A stretch of 64,000 bases of DNA from CAWECB01 sp963807465 (GTDB lineage: Bacteria > Patescibacteriota > Minisyncoccia > Minisyncoccales > Minisyncoccaceae). This document shows, one piece after another, positions 55,382-64,000 of this stretch. Positions within the stretch are counted from its first letter, which is position 1, and the number at the start of each line of letters is the position of its first letter. The notes beneath the pieces were generated by a model that had not been told where the DNA came from, ran no database searches, and worked only from the letters and a program-made list of their open reading frames with translations. The stretch is taken from NCBI GenBank assembly GCA_963807465.1, contig CAWECB010000003.1, forward strand, positions 248,001 through 312,000, given 5' to 3'. The translations under genes were made by a program, and so were the position numbers.

Positions 55382-57874
55382 ATGGAAGAAAAAAATATTA
55401 ATATGAGAATTTTATTACTCTTGAAACATTTTAGAGCTTTTGCAGTGCTTGTTTTTTTGATTTTGTTTTCAGTTGTTGGTGCAGTTGAAGCCACAACGCC
55501 GGCTTTCAACAATATGTCCAATGATCTCAAGACATTAACGCTTGAAAACAGAACCACTAATCCTGCTGCGGTCAACGCTGGATCGGCTAACTGGAGGGAT
55601 CCAATCTCAGCTAGCGGAGGAGACGCCATTTCTTTCCGTTTTTATTACCACAATACTGTTGATGGAACCGTTGCAAACAATACGAAGCTGATGATAGGCT
55701 TTCCGACAACGGCATCTTCGACGATTGTTACCACGGGAACTATCGTTTCGGACAATGCTTCCCAAGTAACGGATACGGCGACCATAAACGTGAGCTCTTC
55801 CCAGACCTTGGCTTTTGATAGTACGGCTATCTGGTATCCTAACCAGACTACGAGCGGAGGAACTAGCCTGCCTGTAACCATCACCGGTGGCGAGGTTGAG
55901 GTCAATATTGGAAATATTGCCGGGGGATGGCCCGCTCAAGGAAACGTGGTTTTCAGGGCTACAATTTCTAATAGCGGAGGCGGGGGAGGAGGTGGCACCA
56001 ATAACCAGCCACCTGTGGTCAACGCCGGATCCAATAAAGATATCCAGCAGGGGACGACAGCAGTTTTAAACGCGACAGCCACTGATCCTCAGGGACAAGC
56101 TTTGACTTATTCATGGACTTGCACCGGAGGAACGCTGTCGAGCTCGACAGTCCTCAATCCGACATATAGTGCTCCGATAACGGTTTCTGCTAGTACTAAT
56201 TATACTTGCACCATAACCGCAACCGATGTGGCCAATCTTTCGGCGTCGTCTTCGGTCACTATTACTATTGAGCCTGCGACTTCCAGTGGTGGAGGAGGTG
56301 GCGGTGGTAATAGTAGTAGCAATAGTAGCAGCAACAATAGCAGTCTCGGTGGAGGAGGTGGCGGCATTCAAACGCTATCCGTTTCCTTGTCAGCCAATCC
56401 GAATTCTGGTTCGGCTCCTTTGAATAATATTAATCTGACCGCCAATGTCACCAGAGCCGGTCTTTACGATTATCCCATAACTTACAGTTTCGACTGTACC
56501 AATGATGGAACCTACGAATTTACGACAGCTCAAGCCAATAATTTCGACTATACCGCTTTGAACGTTTGTAGCTATCCGCAGCCGGGGACATATATCGCCA
56601 AAGTGAAAGTCGATTCGGCTTTCCTCACGGCCTATGACCAGGTGCAAATAATAGTCGCGGGGTCGGGCGGTTCGGCCGGCGGTCTCTCGGTAACGACCAA
56701 CAGTCCGAGCGATATTGACCAGTATTCAGCAGATCTTAATGGAATTATAAGCGGCAATAGCGGCCAGGCGAGGTTTGATTGGGGAGAGAATACATCTTAC
56801 GGTAACCTTACCAATTTGATTAACGAAAACCAAGGAGATTCTTTCAGCGCAGATATTTCCGGATTGCAGAAAGGCAAGGCCTATCACTACCGGGCTGAGG
56901 CTTTGAGTAACGGGTCGTCTGTCTACGGCCAAGATGTTTCTTTCGTGACTCTTGCCGATGCTCCGACCAATCTTAGTGCCAACAGCATAAAGAGCAATCA
57001 AATAGGCTTGAGTTGGACGAACGGAGACGCTTCCTGTAATACGGTCATAGTCAGGAAGATGTACGGGTATCCTATTAGTGTTGACGATGGTCTTTCAATC
57101 TATTACGGCCCGGGAAACAGCCTTGTCGATACCAACTTGGATCCTAATACCATCTATTATTATAAGGCTTGGGCGGTAGCCTGTGACCAGGGATTGCACT
57201 CTTTCTCAACCAGTCCTGCGAGCCAGATAAGGGTGGCCACTTTGCCGGGAGTATCTTCGGCCGCATCGAATGCAGTGGCATCAAATATGGTGGTCGATGT
57301 CTTGGCCAAGAACTTAACAAAGAATACGGCTTTAGCCGATTCCGTATCCGTCAGCCCTGGAGACGAGATAGAAATCGATGTAATAGTGACTCCGGCTGGT
57401 CCGAGCGGATTAAGTAATGTAACGATCAAGAATACCCTTCCTTCAAAGTTGAGCTATGAAGGTTTGAGCGGAGGAGCCAGTGTGGGGAATATAGCTTTCG
57501 GGGATTCGAAGATAATTTCTTTCAGAGTGAAGGTGGGTCCGAGCGGAGATTTTGATTATGGTAGTTCCGGCCTAACGAATACGACGGAAGTCTCGGCGGA
57601 TAATATCCCCTCCGTCAACAAGGATTTAACTATTAACGTCACAAAGAGCGTGGAGACAAGCGCCGCGTTGGTTGATTTATTGGGCAGTAATTTTCTGGTT
57701 TACGCGGCAATCTCCGTCGGAACATTTTTGCTGATGCTCGGTTTTATTTGCTACCTTTTGATTGAAAGAAGGAAGAGCAGAGAATACCAGAAGCAGAATA
57801 GGGAAGAAGTCGTGGCTCCCGAACCAAAGCCCAGGAAAACGAAAATAATCAAAGGAGACGGATCCCCAGGCTAA
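55382..57874 (+). CDS. PKD/Ig-like repeat surface protein with C-terminal membrane anchor
   Basis: The 830 residues begin with a signal-like helix (AFAVLVFLILFSVVGAVEA), then a beta domain (about 40-195), Ig/PKD-like units (VVNAGSNKDIQQGTTAVLNA, ATDPQGQALTYSWTCTGG, LSANPNSGSAPLNNINLTAN), fibronectin-like segments and a DUF11-like region. One C-terminal helix (FLVYAAISVGTFLLMLGFIC) ends in a short Lys/Arg/Glu-rich cytoplasmic tail. It is paralogous to the next gene. An in-frame ATG at 55403 is a possible alternative start. Confidence 0.82.
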   Translation: MEEKNINMRILLLLKHFRAFAVLVFLILFSVVGAVEATTPAFNNMSNDLKTLTLENRTTNPAAVNAGSANWRDPISASGGDAISFRFYYHNTVDGTVANNTKLMIGFPTTASSTIVTTGTIVSDNASQVTDTATINVSSSQTLAFDSTAIWYPNQTTSGGTSLPVTITGGEVEVNIGNIAGGWPAQGNVVFRATISNSGGGGGGGTNNQPPVVNAGSNKDIQQGTTAVLNATATDPQGQALTYSWTCTGGTLSSSTVLNPTYSAPITVSASTNYTCTITATDVANLSASSSVTITIEPATSSGGGGGGGNSSSNSSSNNSSLGGGGGGIQTLSVSLSANPNSGSAPLNNINLTANVTRAGLYDYPITYSFDCTNDGTYEFTTAQANNFDYTALNVCSYPQPGTYIAKVKVDSAFLTAYDQVQIIVAGSGGSAGGLSVTTNSPSDIDQYSADLNGIISGNSGQARFDWGENTSYGNLTNLINENQGDSFSADISGLQKGKAYHYRAEALSNGSSVYGQDVSFVTLADAPTNLSANSIKSNQIGLSWTNGDASCNTVIVRKMYGYPISVDDGLSIYYGPGNSLVDTNLDPNTIYYYKAWAVACDQGLHSFSTSPASQIRVATLPGVSSAASNAVASNMVVDVLAKNLTKNTALADSVSVSPGDEIEIDVIVTPAGPSGLSNVTIKNTLPSKLSYEGLSGGASVGNIAFGDSKIISFRVKVGPSGDFDYGSSGLTNTTEVSADNIPSVNKDLTINVTKSVETSAALVDLLGSNFLVYAAISVGTFLLMLGFICYLLIERRKSREYQKQNREEVVAPEPKPRKTKIIKGDGSPG

Positions 57875-57904
57875 TTACGGGCAACGTTGCGTTTCCCTGC
57901 ACTC

Positions 57905-57933
57905 TTGACAAAAGAGCCATCTTTTAGTATTAT
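57905..57933 (+). promoter_or_regulatory. Promoter of the second PKD gene, leaderless
   Basis: TTGACA at 57905-57910, 17-base spacer, TATTAT at 57928-57933. The ATG at 57942 is eight bases after it; the ATG at 57936 would lie inside the untranscribed region. Confidence 0.75.
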
Positions 57934-57941
57934 ATATGAAA

Positions 57942-60437
57942 ATGAAACCCCAAAAAACAATTTCAAAATTGCTTTTTACCTCGTTATTGAGCTTTTTTGC
58001 GTTGTTGTCTTTTGCCGGAAAAGCCCAGGCGGCAATAGTGATAAACGCTGGAAACAACATTCAAATTAATCAGGGCCAGGCTGCCGCTTTTTCGGCTTAT
58101 GTTTCCGATACGAACGGATACGCTATTACCTATTCCTGGAGCTGCACCGGAGGGAACTTGTCGGCATACAATATCTTGAATCCGACCTATTCCGCTCCGC
58201 TGGTTCCCCGCGATACGACCTATGTCTGTACCCTTGCCGCTTATAACAGCCAGGGAGTGTCTGCAGCCAGTTCGCTTAACATACTCGTAAAAAATACTAG
58301 TTCTTCGGCGACCTATGTATCTGTCAACGCTGGAAACGACTTGCATGTAGACGATACTTCGGCGCCCACCATAAACGCTACGGCCAGCGATTCGAGCGGG
58401 AGTCCTTTGACTTATCACTGGAGCTGCAACGGAGGAAGCTTGTCGAATTACAATATCATTAATCCGATATTCTTTCCGCCTTTAACCTATGCCGACTCAA
58501 GTTTCAGCTGTACGATTATCGCCACCGACAGCTACGGAGCCAGCGGCTCCGATTCGGTAAATATTTTTGTAAGAGGAAAGCAGGAAACCTATACCTTTAA
58601 CCAGATGTCCGTTTCCTTGTCGGCCACTCCTTCTTCGGGCGCAACACCCCTGAAGGTAAGCTTGACGGCTACAGCTTCGGATTACGGAACGGGAGAATTT
58701 ACTTACGTTTTCTCCTGCGAGGATAACGGCCTTTACGGTGGCGTGACCTACCAAAGCTACAGCACAACCTATACTGCATACAACTTGTGCACCTACAATT
58801 CAAACGGAGTCCATAATCCCACAGTCACGGTTACAAGATCCGGGAATACCGCCAATGACACCGCTTCGGTTTATGTCGGCGTGAACTATCTCAATCCATT
58901 CGATACAAACGGAATCAGTGTCTCGGCCGGGGGAGACATCAATGTCGGGCAAGGAAGCCAGATCGTTCTCAACGGATCGGCTTCGGGAAAATATGACAGT
59001 TCTCTCACTTATTATTGGTCTTGTGACGGGGGCAACCTGTCGAGTAATTATGTTTTGAAACCGATTTTTTACGCTCCCTTCGTTCCTGCGGATAAGGGCT
59101 ACAGATGCACCTTAAAAGTGACCGACGGCAGAGGATATAGCAATTCAAACTTGGCCGTCATTACGGTCAGGAAATCCGGATACGGAGCCGTGCCCTATAT
59201 TTCGACATCAAAGCCGGAAAGCGTCACCATTAATTCGGCAACCCTCAAAGGGGTTTTGAATTACAGCACCGGCCAAAGCGTCAGGTTTGACTGGGGAGAG
59301 ACCGATTCCTACGGAAATTCTACTCCCTGGGTCCCGAATATAAATAGTGGCGGTGTTTTCAAATATGACATCAGTGGATTGTCGAATAGCAAAACCTATC
59401 ACTACAGAGCCGAAGGAAGTGACGGAAGCCTGGGTCCGGATGTAGCCTTTTTGACTAGTCCCGATTCGCCCTCGAATGTTATGGCCTCGACGATAAGCTC
59501 TTCGCAGATACAGCTTTCCTGGAACAAGAGTCCAAATTCCTGTAGCACCATGGTTGTGAGGAAGAAGGGTGGCTATCCCGCTTCTGCTTCCGATGGAGCA
59601 GTTGCGTATTACGGAGCCGCCAATAGTTTTACGGATAAGAACCTGAGCTCCAATGCCGCCTATTACTACAAGGTCTACGCTGTAGGATGCGACGGGGGAC
59701 TGTATTCTTTCTCTGGCAGCCAAAACAGTGTTGCCAGCGCAACAACAGCCCCGGCCGTACAGAATGGTTCAGCGGCGTCCAATCAGGCAACCAGCACAAC
59801 CTCGAGCACCGTCGTTTTGGAGCCTCTGGCAAGGAATATCACTCAGGGAGAAACCTCGTGGCAGAATTCAATCAATGCCAATCCCGATGACGACATAGAA
59901 TTCAATATCATAATCACTCCGACGGTCAATCCGCTGAATAATGTCGTAGTCAAGAGCAAGATCTCGGATAAGATCGGCTCGGTTTCCGATATTAAGGTCG
60001 GGAGCGAAGCGTACAGTGGCGGTATAGACAGCGTCAATGTTGGAACGATAGCCACCGGAACTTCAAAGGTAATCACGTTCAAGGCTAAAATCAATTCGGC
60101 AACGGATTTCGATTACGGAGACAATAATGTCGTAAGCACAATTGAGGCCTCTGCCGATGGGATAGCCCCCGCCAGCAAGGATTTGACGATTGACGTTACC
60201 AAGGGAATGGAGCTGGGCGCGGGAGTAGTCAATTTCGTCGGCAACAACGTTCTCGTCTATTCGGTAATCTCAATCGGAACATTTTTCATGTTACTCGGTT
60301 TTATTTGTTATCTCTTGATAGAGAGGAAGAAAGTTAAAGAATACCTGAGGCAGGCGCACGAGGAAAAAGCGCAAGCCACCAATCCAAAGCCGGAAGATGC
60401 GGAAATAAAGAAAAGCGAGTATTTCGTTATAAAGTAA
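57942..60437 (+). CDS. PKD/Ig-like repeat surface protein with C-terminal membrane anchor (paralogue)
   Basis: The 831 residues start MKPQKTISKLLFTSLLSFFA with signal-like helix and AQA-AI junction. Three similar units follow (INAGNNIQINQGQAAAFSAY, VNAGNDLHVDDTSAPTINAT, VSAGGDINVGQGSQIVLNGS), each with a W(S)C..G core and Cys pair, then fibronectin-like and DUF11-like regions. The C-terminal helix (VLVYSVISIGTFFMLLGFIC) and tail match the paralogue at 55382. ATG 57942 is preferred over 57936 because of the promoter position. It probably forms a wall- or membrane-anchored stalk. Confidence 0.82.
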   Translation: MKPQKTISKLLFTSLLSFFALLSFAGKAQAAIVINAGNNIQINQGQAAAFSAYVSDTNGYAITYSWSCTGGNLSAYNILNPTYSAPLVPRDTTYVCTLAAYNSQGVSAASSLNILVKNTSSSATYVSVNAGNDLHVDDTSAPTINATASDSSGSPLTYHWSCNGGSLSNYNIINPIFFPPLTYADSSFSCTIIATDSYGASGSDSVNIFVRGKQETYTFNQMSVSLSATPSSGATPLKVSLTATASDYGTGEFTYVFSCEDNGLYGGVTYQSYSTTYTAYNLCTYNSNGVHNPTVTVTRSGNTANDTASVYVGVNYLNPFDTNGISVSAGGDINVGQGSQIVLNGSASGKYDSSLTYYWSCDGGNLSSNYVLKPIFYAPFVPADKGYRCTLKVTDGRGYSNSNLAVITVRKSGYGAVPYISTSKPESVTINSATLKGVLNYSTGQSVRFDWGETDSYGNSTPWVPNINSGGVFKYDISGLSNSKTYHYRAEGSDGSLGPDVAFLTSPDSPSNVMASTISSSQIQLSWNKSPNSCSTMVVRKKGGYPASASDGAVAYYGAANSFTDKNLSSNAAYYYKVYAVGCDGGLYSFSGSQNSVASATTAPAVQNGSAASNQATSTTSSTVVLEPLARNITQGETSWQNSINANPDDDIEFNIIITPTVNPLNNVVVKSKISDKIGSVSDIKVGSEAYSGGIDSVNVGTIATGTSKVITFKAKINSATDFDYGDNNVVSTIEASADGIAPASKDLTIDVTKGMELGAGVVNFVGNNVLVYSVISIGTFFMLLGFICYLLIERKKVKEYLRQAHEEKAQATNPKPEDAEIKKSEYFVIK

Positions 60438-60440
60438 AAA

Positions 60441-60467
60441 GGGTCCCGAAAGGGGCTTTTTTTATTT
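60441..60467 (+). terminator. Terminator after the PKD gene
   Basis: GGGTCCC, GAAA loop, GGGGC, then a seven-base T-run. Confidence 0.75.
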
Positions 60468-60483
60468 CCCTTTTTCTTTTTTT

Positions 60484-60492
60484 TGATATAAT
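60484..60492 (+). promoter_or_regulatory. prfB extended -10 (TGATATAAT), leaderless
   Basis: TGA-TATAAT at 60484-60492 with the prfB ATG seven bases downstream. The -35 region is T-rich and weak. Confidence 0.65.
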
Positions 60493-60499
60493 GCAAACA

Positions 60500-61562
60500 A
60501 TGGAAAAAGAAAGAACATTAGAAGACTTGAGAAGCAGGGTCCTCGCTTTGGAGGACCGTCTTTGACCTTGATAATAAGGAAAAAAGAATAGTCGAACTAG
60601 AGAAAGAAACGCAGGAATCGGGCTTCTGGGACAACCAGGAAAGGGCGAGAGAATTATCGCAGGAACTGTCCGACCTCAAGGAAGATACGGAATCCCTAGA
60701 GAAACTCAAAAAAGGACTCAAGGATATTTATGAATTTGCGGAAGTCCTGGAAGAAAAAGCCCTTAACGACGAGTTAGAAAAGTTCGAGAGCAAAATCAAA
60801 GCAAAGGAAAGAGAAACATATTTCAGCGGAAAATATGACCGGGGAGATGCGATACTCTCCATCTATTCTGGAGCCGGTGGCAAGGATGCTGAAGACTGGA
60901 CGGCCATGCTTTTGAGGATGTACGAAAGGTATTGCGAAGGTGGGTACTTTAAGGTTAAAATATTAGATGAGTCCAAAGGAGAAGGAGGTGCCGGAATCAA
61001 ATCGGTAACAATGGCGATTGAAGGAAAGTACGCTTACGGATTACTGAAAAGGGAAACTGGCGTTCATAGGCTAGTGAGGATTTCTCCCTTCTCGGCTCAA
61101 CAATTGAGGCATACCTCGTTCGCTTTGGTCGAAGTTTTGCCGGAGATAAAAGATGGAGAGATAGATATCAAACCGGACGACCTAAGGATCGATTATTACA
61201 AATCTTCGGGCCCGGGAGGCCAGTACGTGAACAAGAGGGAGTCGGCGGTGAGGATTACCCACATACCGACGGGCATAGCCGTCGCTTGCCAGTCAGAAAG
61301 ATTGCAGGGGAAGAACAAGGACAGGGCGATGAAGATCCTCATGAGTAAACTGTACCAGCACGAAGAAGAACAGAAGGAAGACGAATTAAAAAAGATAAAA
61401 GGCGCAAAGGTATCGGCCAGCTGGGGGAACCAGATACGTTCCTATGTCCTTCATCCATATAAGATGGTCAAAGACTTGAGGACCGATGTCGAATCGACCC
61501 AGCCGGACAAGGTTTTAGACGGAGACCTTGATAAATTCATAGAAGAAGAGATAAAATTGTAA
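60500..61562 (+). CDS. prfB: Peptide chain release factor 2 with programmed +1 frameshift
   Basis: Recognises UAA and UGA and releases the finished peptide. Translation starts at ATG 60500 and runs 21 codons to CTT followed by TGA (60563-60565). A +1 shift on CTT-T restores the frame with GACCTTGAT (LDLDNKEKRIVELEKE). A GGAGG element lies a few bases before the slippery CTT, as in classical prfB. Downstream, the SPF peptide anticodon (RISPFSAQQLRHTSFA) and the catalytic GGQ (SSGPGGQYVNKRESAVR) are present. The total of about 354 residues is normal. This is the known RF2 autoregulatory shift. Confidence 0.95.
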
Positions 61563-61563
61563 G

Positions 61564-62259
61564 ATGATAGAATTCAGGAATGTTACAAAAGAATATGCGC
61601 CGAATCTAATGAAAGAGAGGAAGGTCGCCCTACATAACGTTTCTTTCGATATCAAAGACGGGGAGTTTGTGACCGTTTGCGGGCGTTCCGGAGCCGGAAA
61701 AACGACTATACTTAAATTGATTTCTTGCGAGGAGAAACCGACTTCGGGAGTGGTCCTTTTCGATGACGTTGATACTCTGGAAGTCAAAAAAAGCAATGCC
61801 TATACCATCAGGCAGAAAGTGGGCTTCATCTTCCAGGATTATAAGCTTTTGCCATATAAGACGGTTTACGAAAACATTGCTTACGCTTTGGAAGCTTTCG
61901 ACTTCAAGGATTCGCTCGTCAAAGACGAAGTCATGCAGGTGATCGAACTCGTGGGACTGGAGCAAAGATTGAACTGCCTTCCCAAGGAATTGTCCGGAGG
62001 AGAGAAGCAAAGGGTTTCGATAGCGAGGGCCCTTATCCATCGCCCGAAGATCATTTTAGCCGATGAGCCGACGGGAAATCTCGATCCTTACCACACGAGG
62101 GATATCATCAAGATACTTTTGAAGATTAACGAAGCGGGTTCGACGGTCATACTGTCGACCCACAGCAAAGAAACGGTCAACGCTCTGGAAAGGAGGGTAA
62201 TAACCATTGAAGACGGAAGGATAATAAGGGATGAAGAGAAGGGGGTATTTTCCCTGTAA
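61564..62259 (+). CDS. ftsE: Cell-division ABC ATPase FtsE
   Basis: ATPase partner of FtsX that controls septal peptidoglycan hydrolases. The 231 residues contain Walker A GRSGAGKTT, the Q-loop IFQDYKLLPYKTVYEN, the signature LSGGEKQRVSIARALIHRPK, Walker B IILADEPTGNLDP, and the H-loop STHSKETV. It starts one base after prfB and is followed by ftsX after five bases. Confidence 0.95.
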   Translation: MIEFRNVTKEYAPNLMKERKVALHNVSFDIKDGEFVTVCGRSGAGKTTILKLISCEEKPTSGVVLFDDVDTLEVKKSNAYTIRQKVGFIFQDYKLLPYKTVYENIAYALEAFDFKDSLVKDEVMQVIELVGLEQRLNCLPKELSGGEKQRVSIARALIHRPKIILADEPTGNLDPYHTRDIIKILLKINEAGSTVILSTHSKETVNALERRVITIEDGRIIRDEEKGVFSL

Positions 62260-62264
62260 CTTAT

Positions 62265-63168
62265 ATGGTCAACTATTTAAGAAAAATCATTAAGAGCGGA
62301 TGGGAAGGACTAGTCAGGCAGGGATTTTTGACCTTTGCCACTTCTCTCGTCATTTTCATAGCCGTAATATTAGGAACCTCCCTTTATCTTTTCCAGGGAG
62401 GCGTGCGATATTTGACGGATCAACTGAAAGACAAAATAGACATATCAGTAACCTTTAATGCCAGTGTTGCCGAGGATTCCATTTTGCAGATAAGGGACGA
62501 CCTTGCCAAGTTGCCCGACGTAAAGAAGGCGGATTATGTTTCTCCTGAAGACGCCTACAACGCTTTCGTTTCGGCCCACCAGGGCGACCAGTACATGGAG
62601 GCTCTGAGCCTCATAGGGACCAACCCGTTCCTGCCGACACTTAGAATACAGACCAAAGACCCTTCGCAATACAAGGAAATATCCGACTATTTCAATAAGG
62701 ACGAATATAAAAGCATGATTAGCACAGTCGATGATTACAAGAGGGGAGACGTGATTGCCAAACTTTCGGAAATTACGAAAAGTATTGAAACTATCGGAAT
62801 ATCATTGACGGTTTTCTTGAGCCTGATTGCCATAATCGTTACCTTTAACACTTTAAGGTTAAGTATTTATTCGCAGAAAGAGGAAATAGAGATAATGAGG
62901 CTGGTCGGGGCGAGGAATAGCTTCATCCGTGGACCCTTCCTCATCCAAGGAGCTTTGTGCGGTTCTTTGCGGCCATTTTATCGTTCGCATGTTCTTTTTG
63001 ATACTCTTTTCTTTTAACCAGCAGTTGCAGAGCCTTTTCATGGGTTTTGACGCCTACGGATTTTTCGTTTCCAATGTCTGGACCTTCCTGCTTTTGGATT
63101 TGACGGTCGGGATAGGACTGGGCTTGCTTTCTTCGTATTTTGCTGTTAGAAAGTATTTGAGGGATTGA
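62265..63168 (+). CDS. ftsX: Cell-division membrane protein FtsX (frame break)
   Basis: Membrane partner of FtsE. The N-terminal helix (FLTFATSLVIFIAVILGTSLYL), an outside domain (LKDKIDISVTFNASV; LRIQTKDPSQYKEISDYF), and the second helix (IETIGISLTVFLSLIAIIV) are followed by IEIMRLVGARNSFIRGPFLIQG. The frame shifts between about 62960 and 62995, and the last two helices (MFFLILFSFNQQLQSLF; VWTFLLLDLTVGIGLGLLSS) lie in another frame ending at 63168. The total is about 300 residues as expected. Confidence 0.92.
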
Positions 63169-63172
63169 TATA

Positions 63173-63245
63173 TTCGGAGGTCGTCTAATGGTAGGACACC
63201 AGGTTCTGGCCCTGGGAATTGGGGTTCGAGTCCCTACTTCCGAAC
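63173..63245 (+). tRNA. tRNA-Gln(CTG)
   Basis: TTCGGAG pairs with TTCCGAA (one G-U). Anticodon stem-loop is CCAGG-TTCTGGC-CCTGG, anticodon CTG. The T arm is GGGGTTCGAGTCCC. No CCA is encoded, unlike tRNA-Ser at 35966. Confidence 0.9.
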
Positions 63246-63349
63246 TAATAAAAAAATACAAAAATATATGATGACAAAAAGAATCAAACTGGTATATTTA
63301 TCTTTCTTCGAGCCTAGTCTCGCTTCTGATACACAACTTGCTTTACAGT

Positions 63350-63583
63350 ATGATGAAGGTCGAGGAGTGGTTCTTCCTCGGGGTCACGTTCCTTTTCTTG
63401 ATCGCTTTCGTGGTCATTCTTTTTTACAGTCTCATGGAGTTCATAATCGACAAGGAACCGGTCGATCTGTGGAAAGTCGGGTTTTTGGGAATATTTGGCC
63501 TAGCGGGTCTTATTCCCGGGATGACTATCGGTTTCGGGTTCTTTGTGTTTTTCGTCCTTTTCGGAACGAGGAATTATTATTAA
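63350..63583 (+). CDS. Small two-helix membrane protein
   Basis: The 77 residues start MMKVEEWFFLGVTFLFLIAF and contain a second hydrophobic segment (VGFLGIFGLAGLIPGMTIGF). The interhelix part is acidic (IIDKEPVDLW). A frame from 63268 on the same strand overlaps it but shows no family features. Not recognised. Confidence 0.6.
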   Translation: MMKVEEWFFLGVTFLFLIAFVVILFYSLMEFIIDKEPVDLWKVGFLGIFGLAGLIPGMTIGFGFFVFFVLFGTRNYY

Positions 63584-63589
63584 AGCGAG

Positions 63590-64000
63590 ATGAACAGGAA
63601 TATCTTATTCATATTCATAATATTCGCCCTAGTCGTTGGCGGCCTGTACTTAATTTTTTTCTACAAGCCCGGCGCAAACGGGACATTGACCAAGGATGCC
63701 TCTTTTGTAATTTTAAATAACCTCGAGAAGCAGACGAAGATAGGCTTTTCAGATATTTCGGGAAAGGCATTCAGCTGGAACGTCGATAACGGCGATACGG
63801 TAGATTCGACTATTATACCGGGAAAAGGATTCAGCGCTTCTGGCATTACCAACGATGATACTGATAAAATCAGCCAGTACTTTTTAAACAGTGGCTTTAT
63901 GATAGATTTTTCCAATGTCGGGGAAGGGACCTTGTCCGGAGTTTCCGGATATAAGAAAGGGAACGACATTTGCGTGATCGAAACGGCGGTTGAGACTAAC
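63590..64000 (+). CDS. Membrane-anchored protein, 3' end outside the window
   Basis: Starts at ATG 63590, six bases after the previous stop: a helix (ILFIFIIFALVVGGLYLIFFY) and an extracytoplasmic region rich in Asp, Gly and Ser (LTKDASFVILNNLEKQTKIG, YFLNSGFMIDFSNVGEGTLS). At least 137 residues; the end is cut off by the window. Not recognised. Confidence 0.65.
   Translation, partial: MNRNILFIFIIFALVVGGLYLIFFYKPGANGTLTKDASFVILNNLEKQTKIGFSDISGKAFSWNVDNGDTVDSTIIPGKGFSASGITNDDTDKISQYFLNSGFMIDFSNVGEGTLSGVSGYKKGNDICVIETAVETN

Noticed and set aside
60500..60565. prfB as an indel-broken gene like its neighbours
   Set aside because: The break is exactly the classical CTT-TGA-C site with an upstream GGAGG, so it is programmed.

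Overview
The window looks like a chromosomal segment of a Candidate Phyla Radiation (Patescibacteria, Parcubacteria-like) bacterium. The basis is the mix of gene types: a short RpoB, an archaeal-type cupin phosphoglucose isomerase, RNase J, a DUF5667 protein beside an ECF sigma factor, a very large S-layer-like protein with a peptidoglycan-binding-like domain, many secreted Gly-, PKD- or repeat-rich proteins, and a diversity-generating retroelement (DGR) of the type seen in such genomes. TGA is a stop codon throughout, and prfB keeps its programmed frameshift at an in-frame TGA, so the code is the standard bacterial one. Lineage is inferred from content only.

Layout. 1-17.8 kb is a + strand housekeeping block (ligA, rodA/ftsW-type, rpoB, rpoC, ftsK, recA), followed by the - strand rpsF-ssb-rpsR operon. 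It is flanked on both sides by paralogous Gly-rich prepilin-like genes. 17.8-20.3 kb holds a truncated phosphomannomutase remnant followed by an AT-richer pair (inositol-monophosphatase family protein and a complete phosphohexomutase). 20.3-27.3 kb is one - strand operon (holin-like membrane protein, secG, peptide-binding protein, cupin PGI, nucleotide-sugar epimerase, RNase J, trpS). 27.3-30.1 kb is a DGR with target gene, variable repeat, reverse transcriptase, avd and template repeat. 30.4-41.8 kb carries an SdpI-like protein, a RelB/YafQ toxin-antitoxin pair, groESL, two LemA proteins, htpX, tRNA-Ser, an RdgB/HAM1 pyrophosphatase, clpB and a protease-fold protein that lacks the catalytic His. 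42.1-43.4 kb has two secreted proteins with strong Shine-Dalgarno sites and different codon use. 43.7-50.1 kb groups a winged-helix regulator, a ten-copy TGGACA-type box array, an ECF sigma factor, a DUF5667 protein and the S-layer-like protein with a strongly structured leader. 50.2-60.4 kb is a run of secreted or membrane-anchored surface proteins, including a metalloprotease and two PKD paralogues. 60.5-64 kb carries prfB, ftsE, ftsX, tRNA-Gln and small membrane proteins.

Two general points. First, many genes are broken by single-base frame shifts (rpoB, rpoC, ftsK, trpS, RNase J, epimerase, cupin PGI, peptide-binding protein, holin-like gene, DGR target, ftsX). These cluster in some segments and hit essential genes, so residual assembly error is the likely cause. 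I give whole-gene extents and mark the breaks. Second, several promoters place a good -10 box only 6-8 bases before the ATG, pointing to leaderless mRNAs, while a few probable acquired genes have strong Shine-Dalgarno sites.

The best-supported unusual system is the DGR: 19 of 20 differences between a 130-bp template and the variable repeat fall at template adenines. The most interesting less-described items are the peptidoglycan-binding-like domain inside the substrate-binding protein, the helically phased TGGACA array before the sigma gene, and the shared hairpin motif 3' of both TR and VR.
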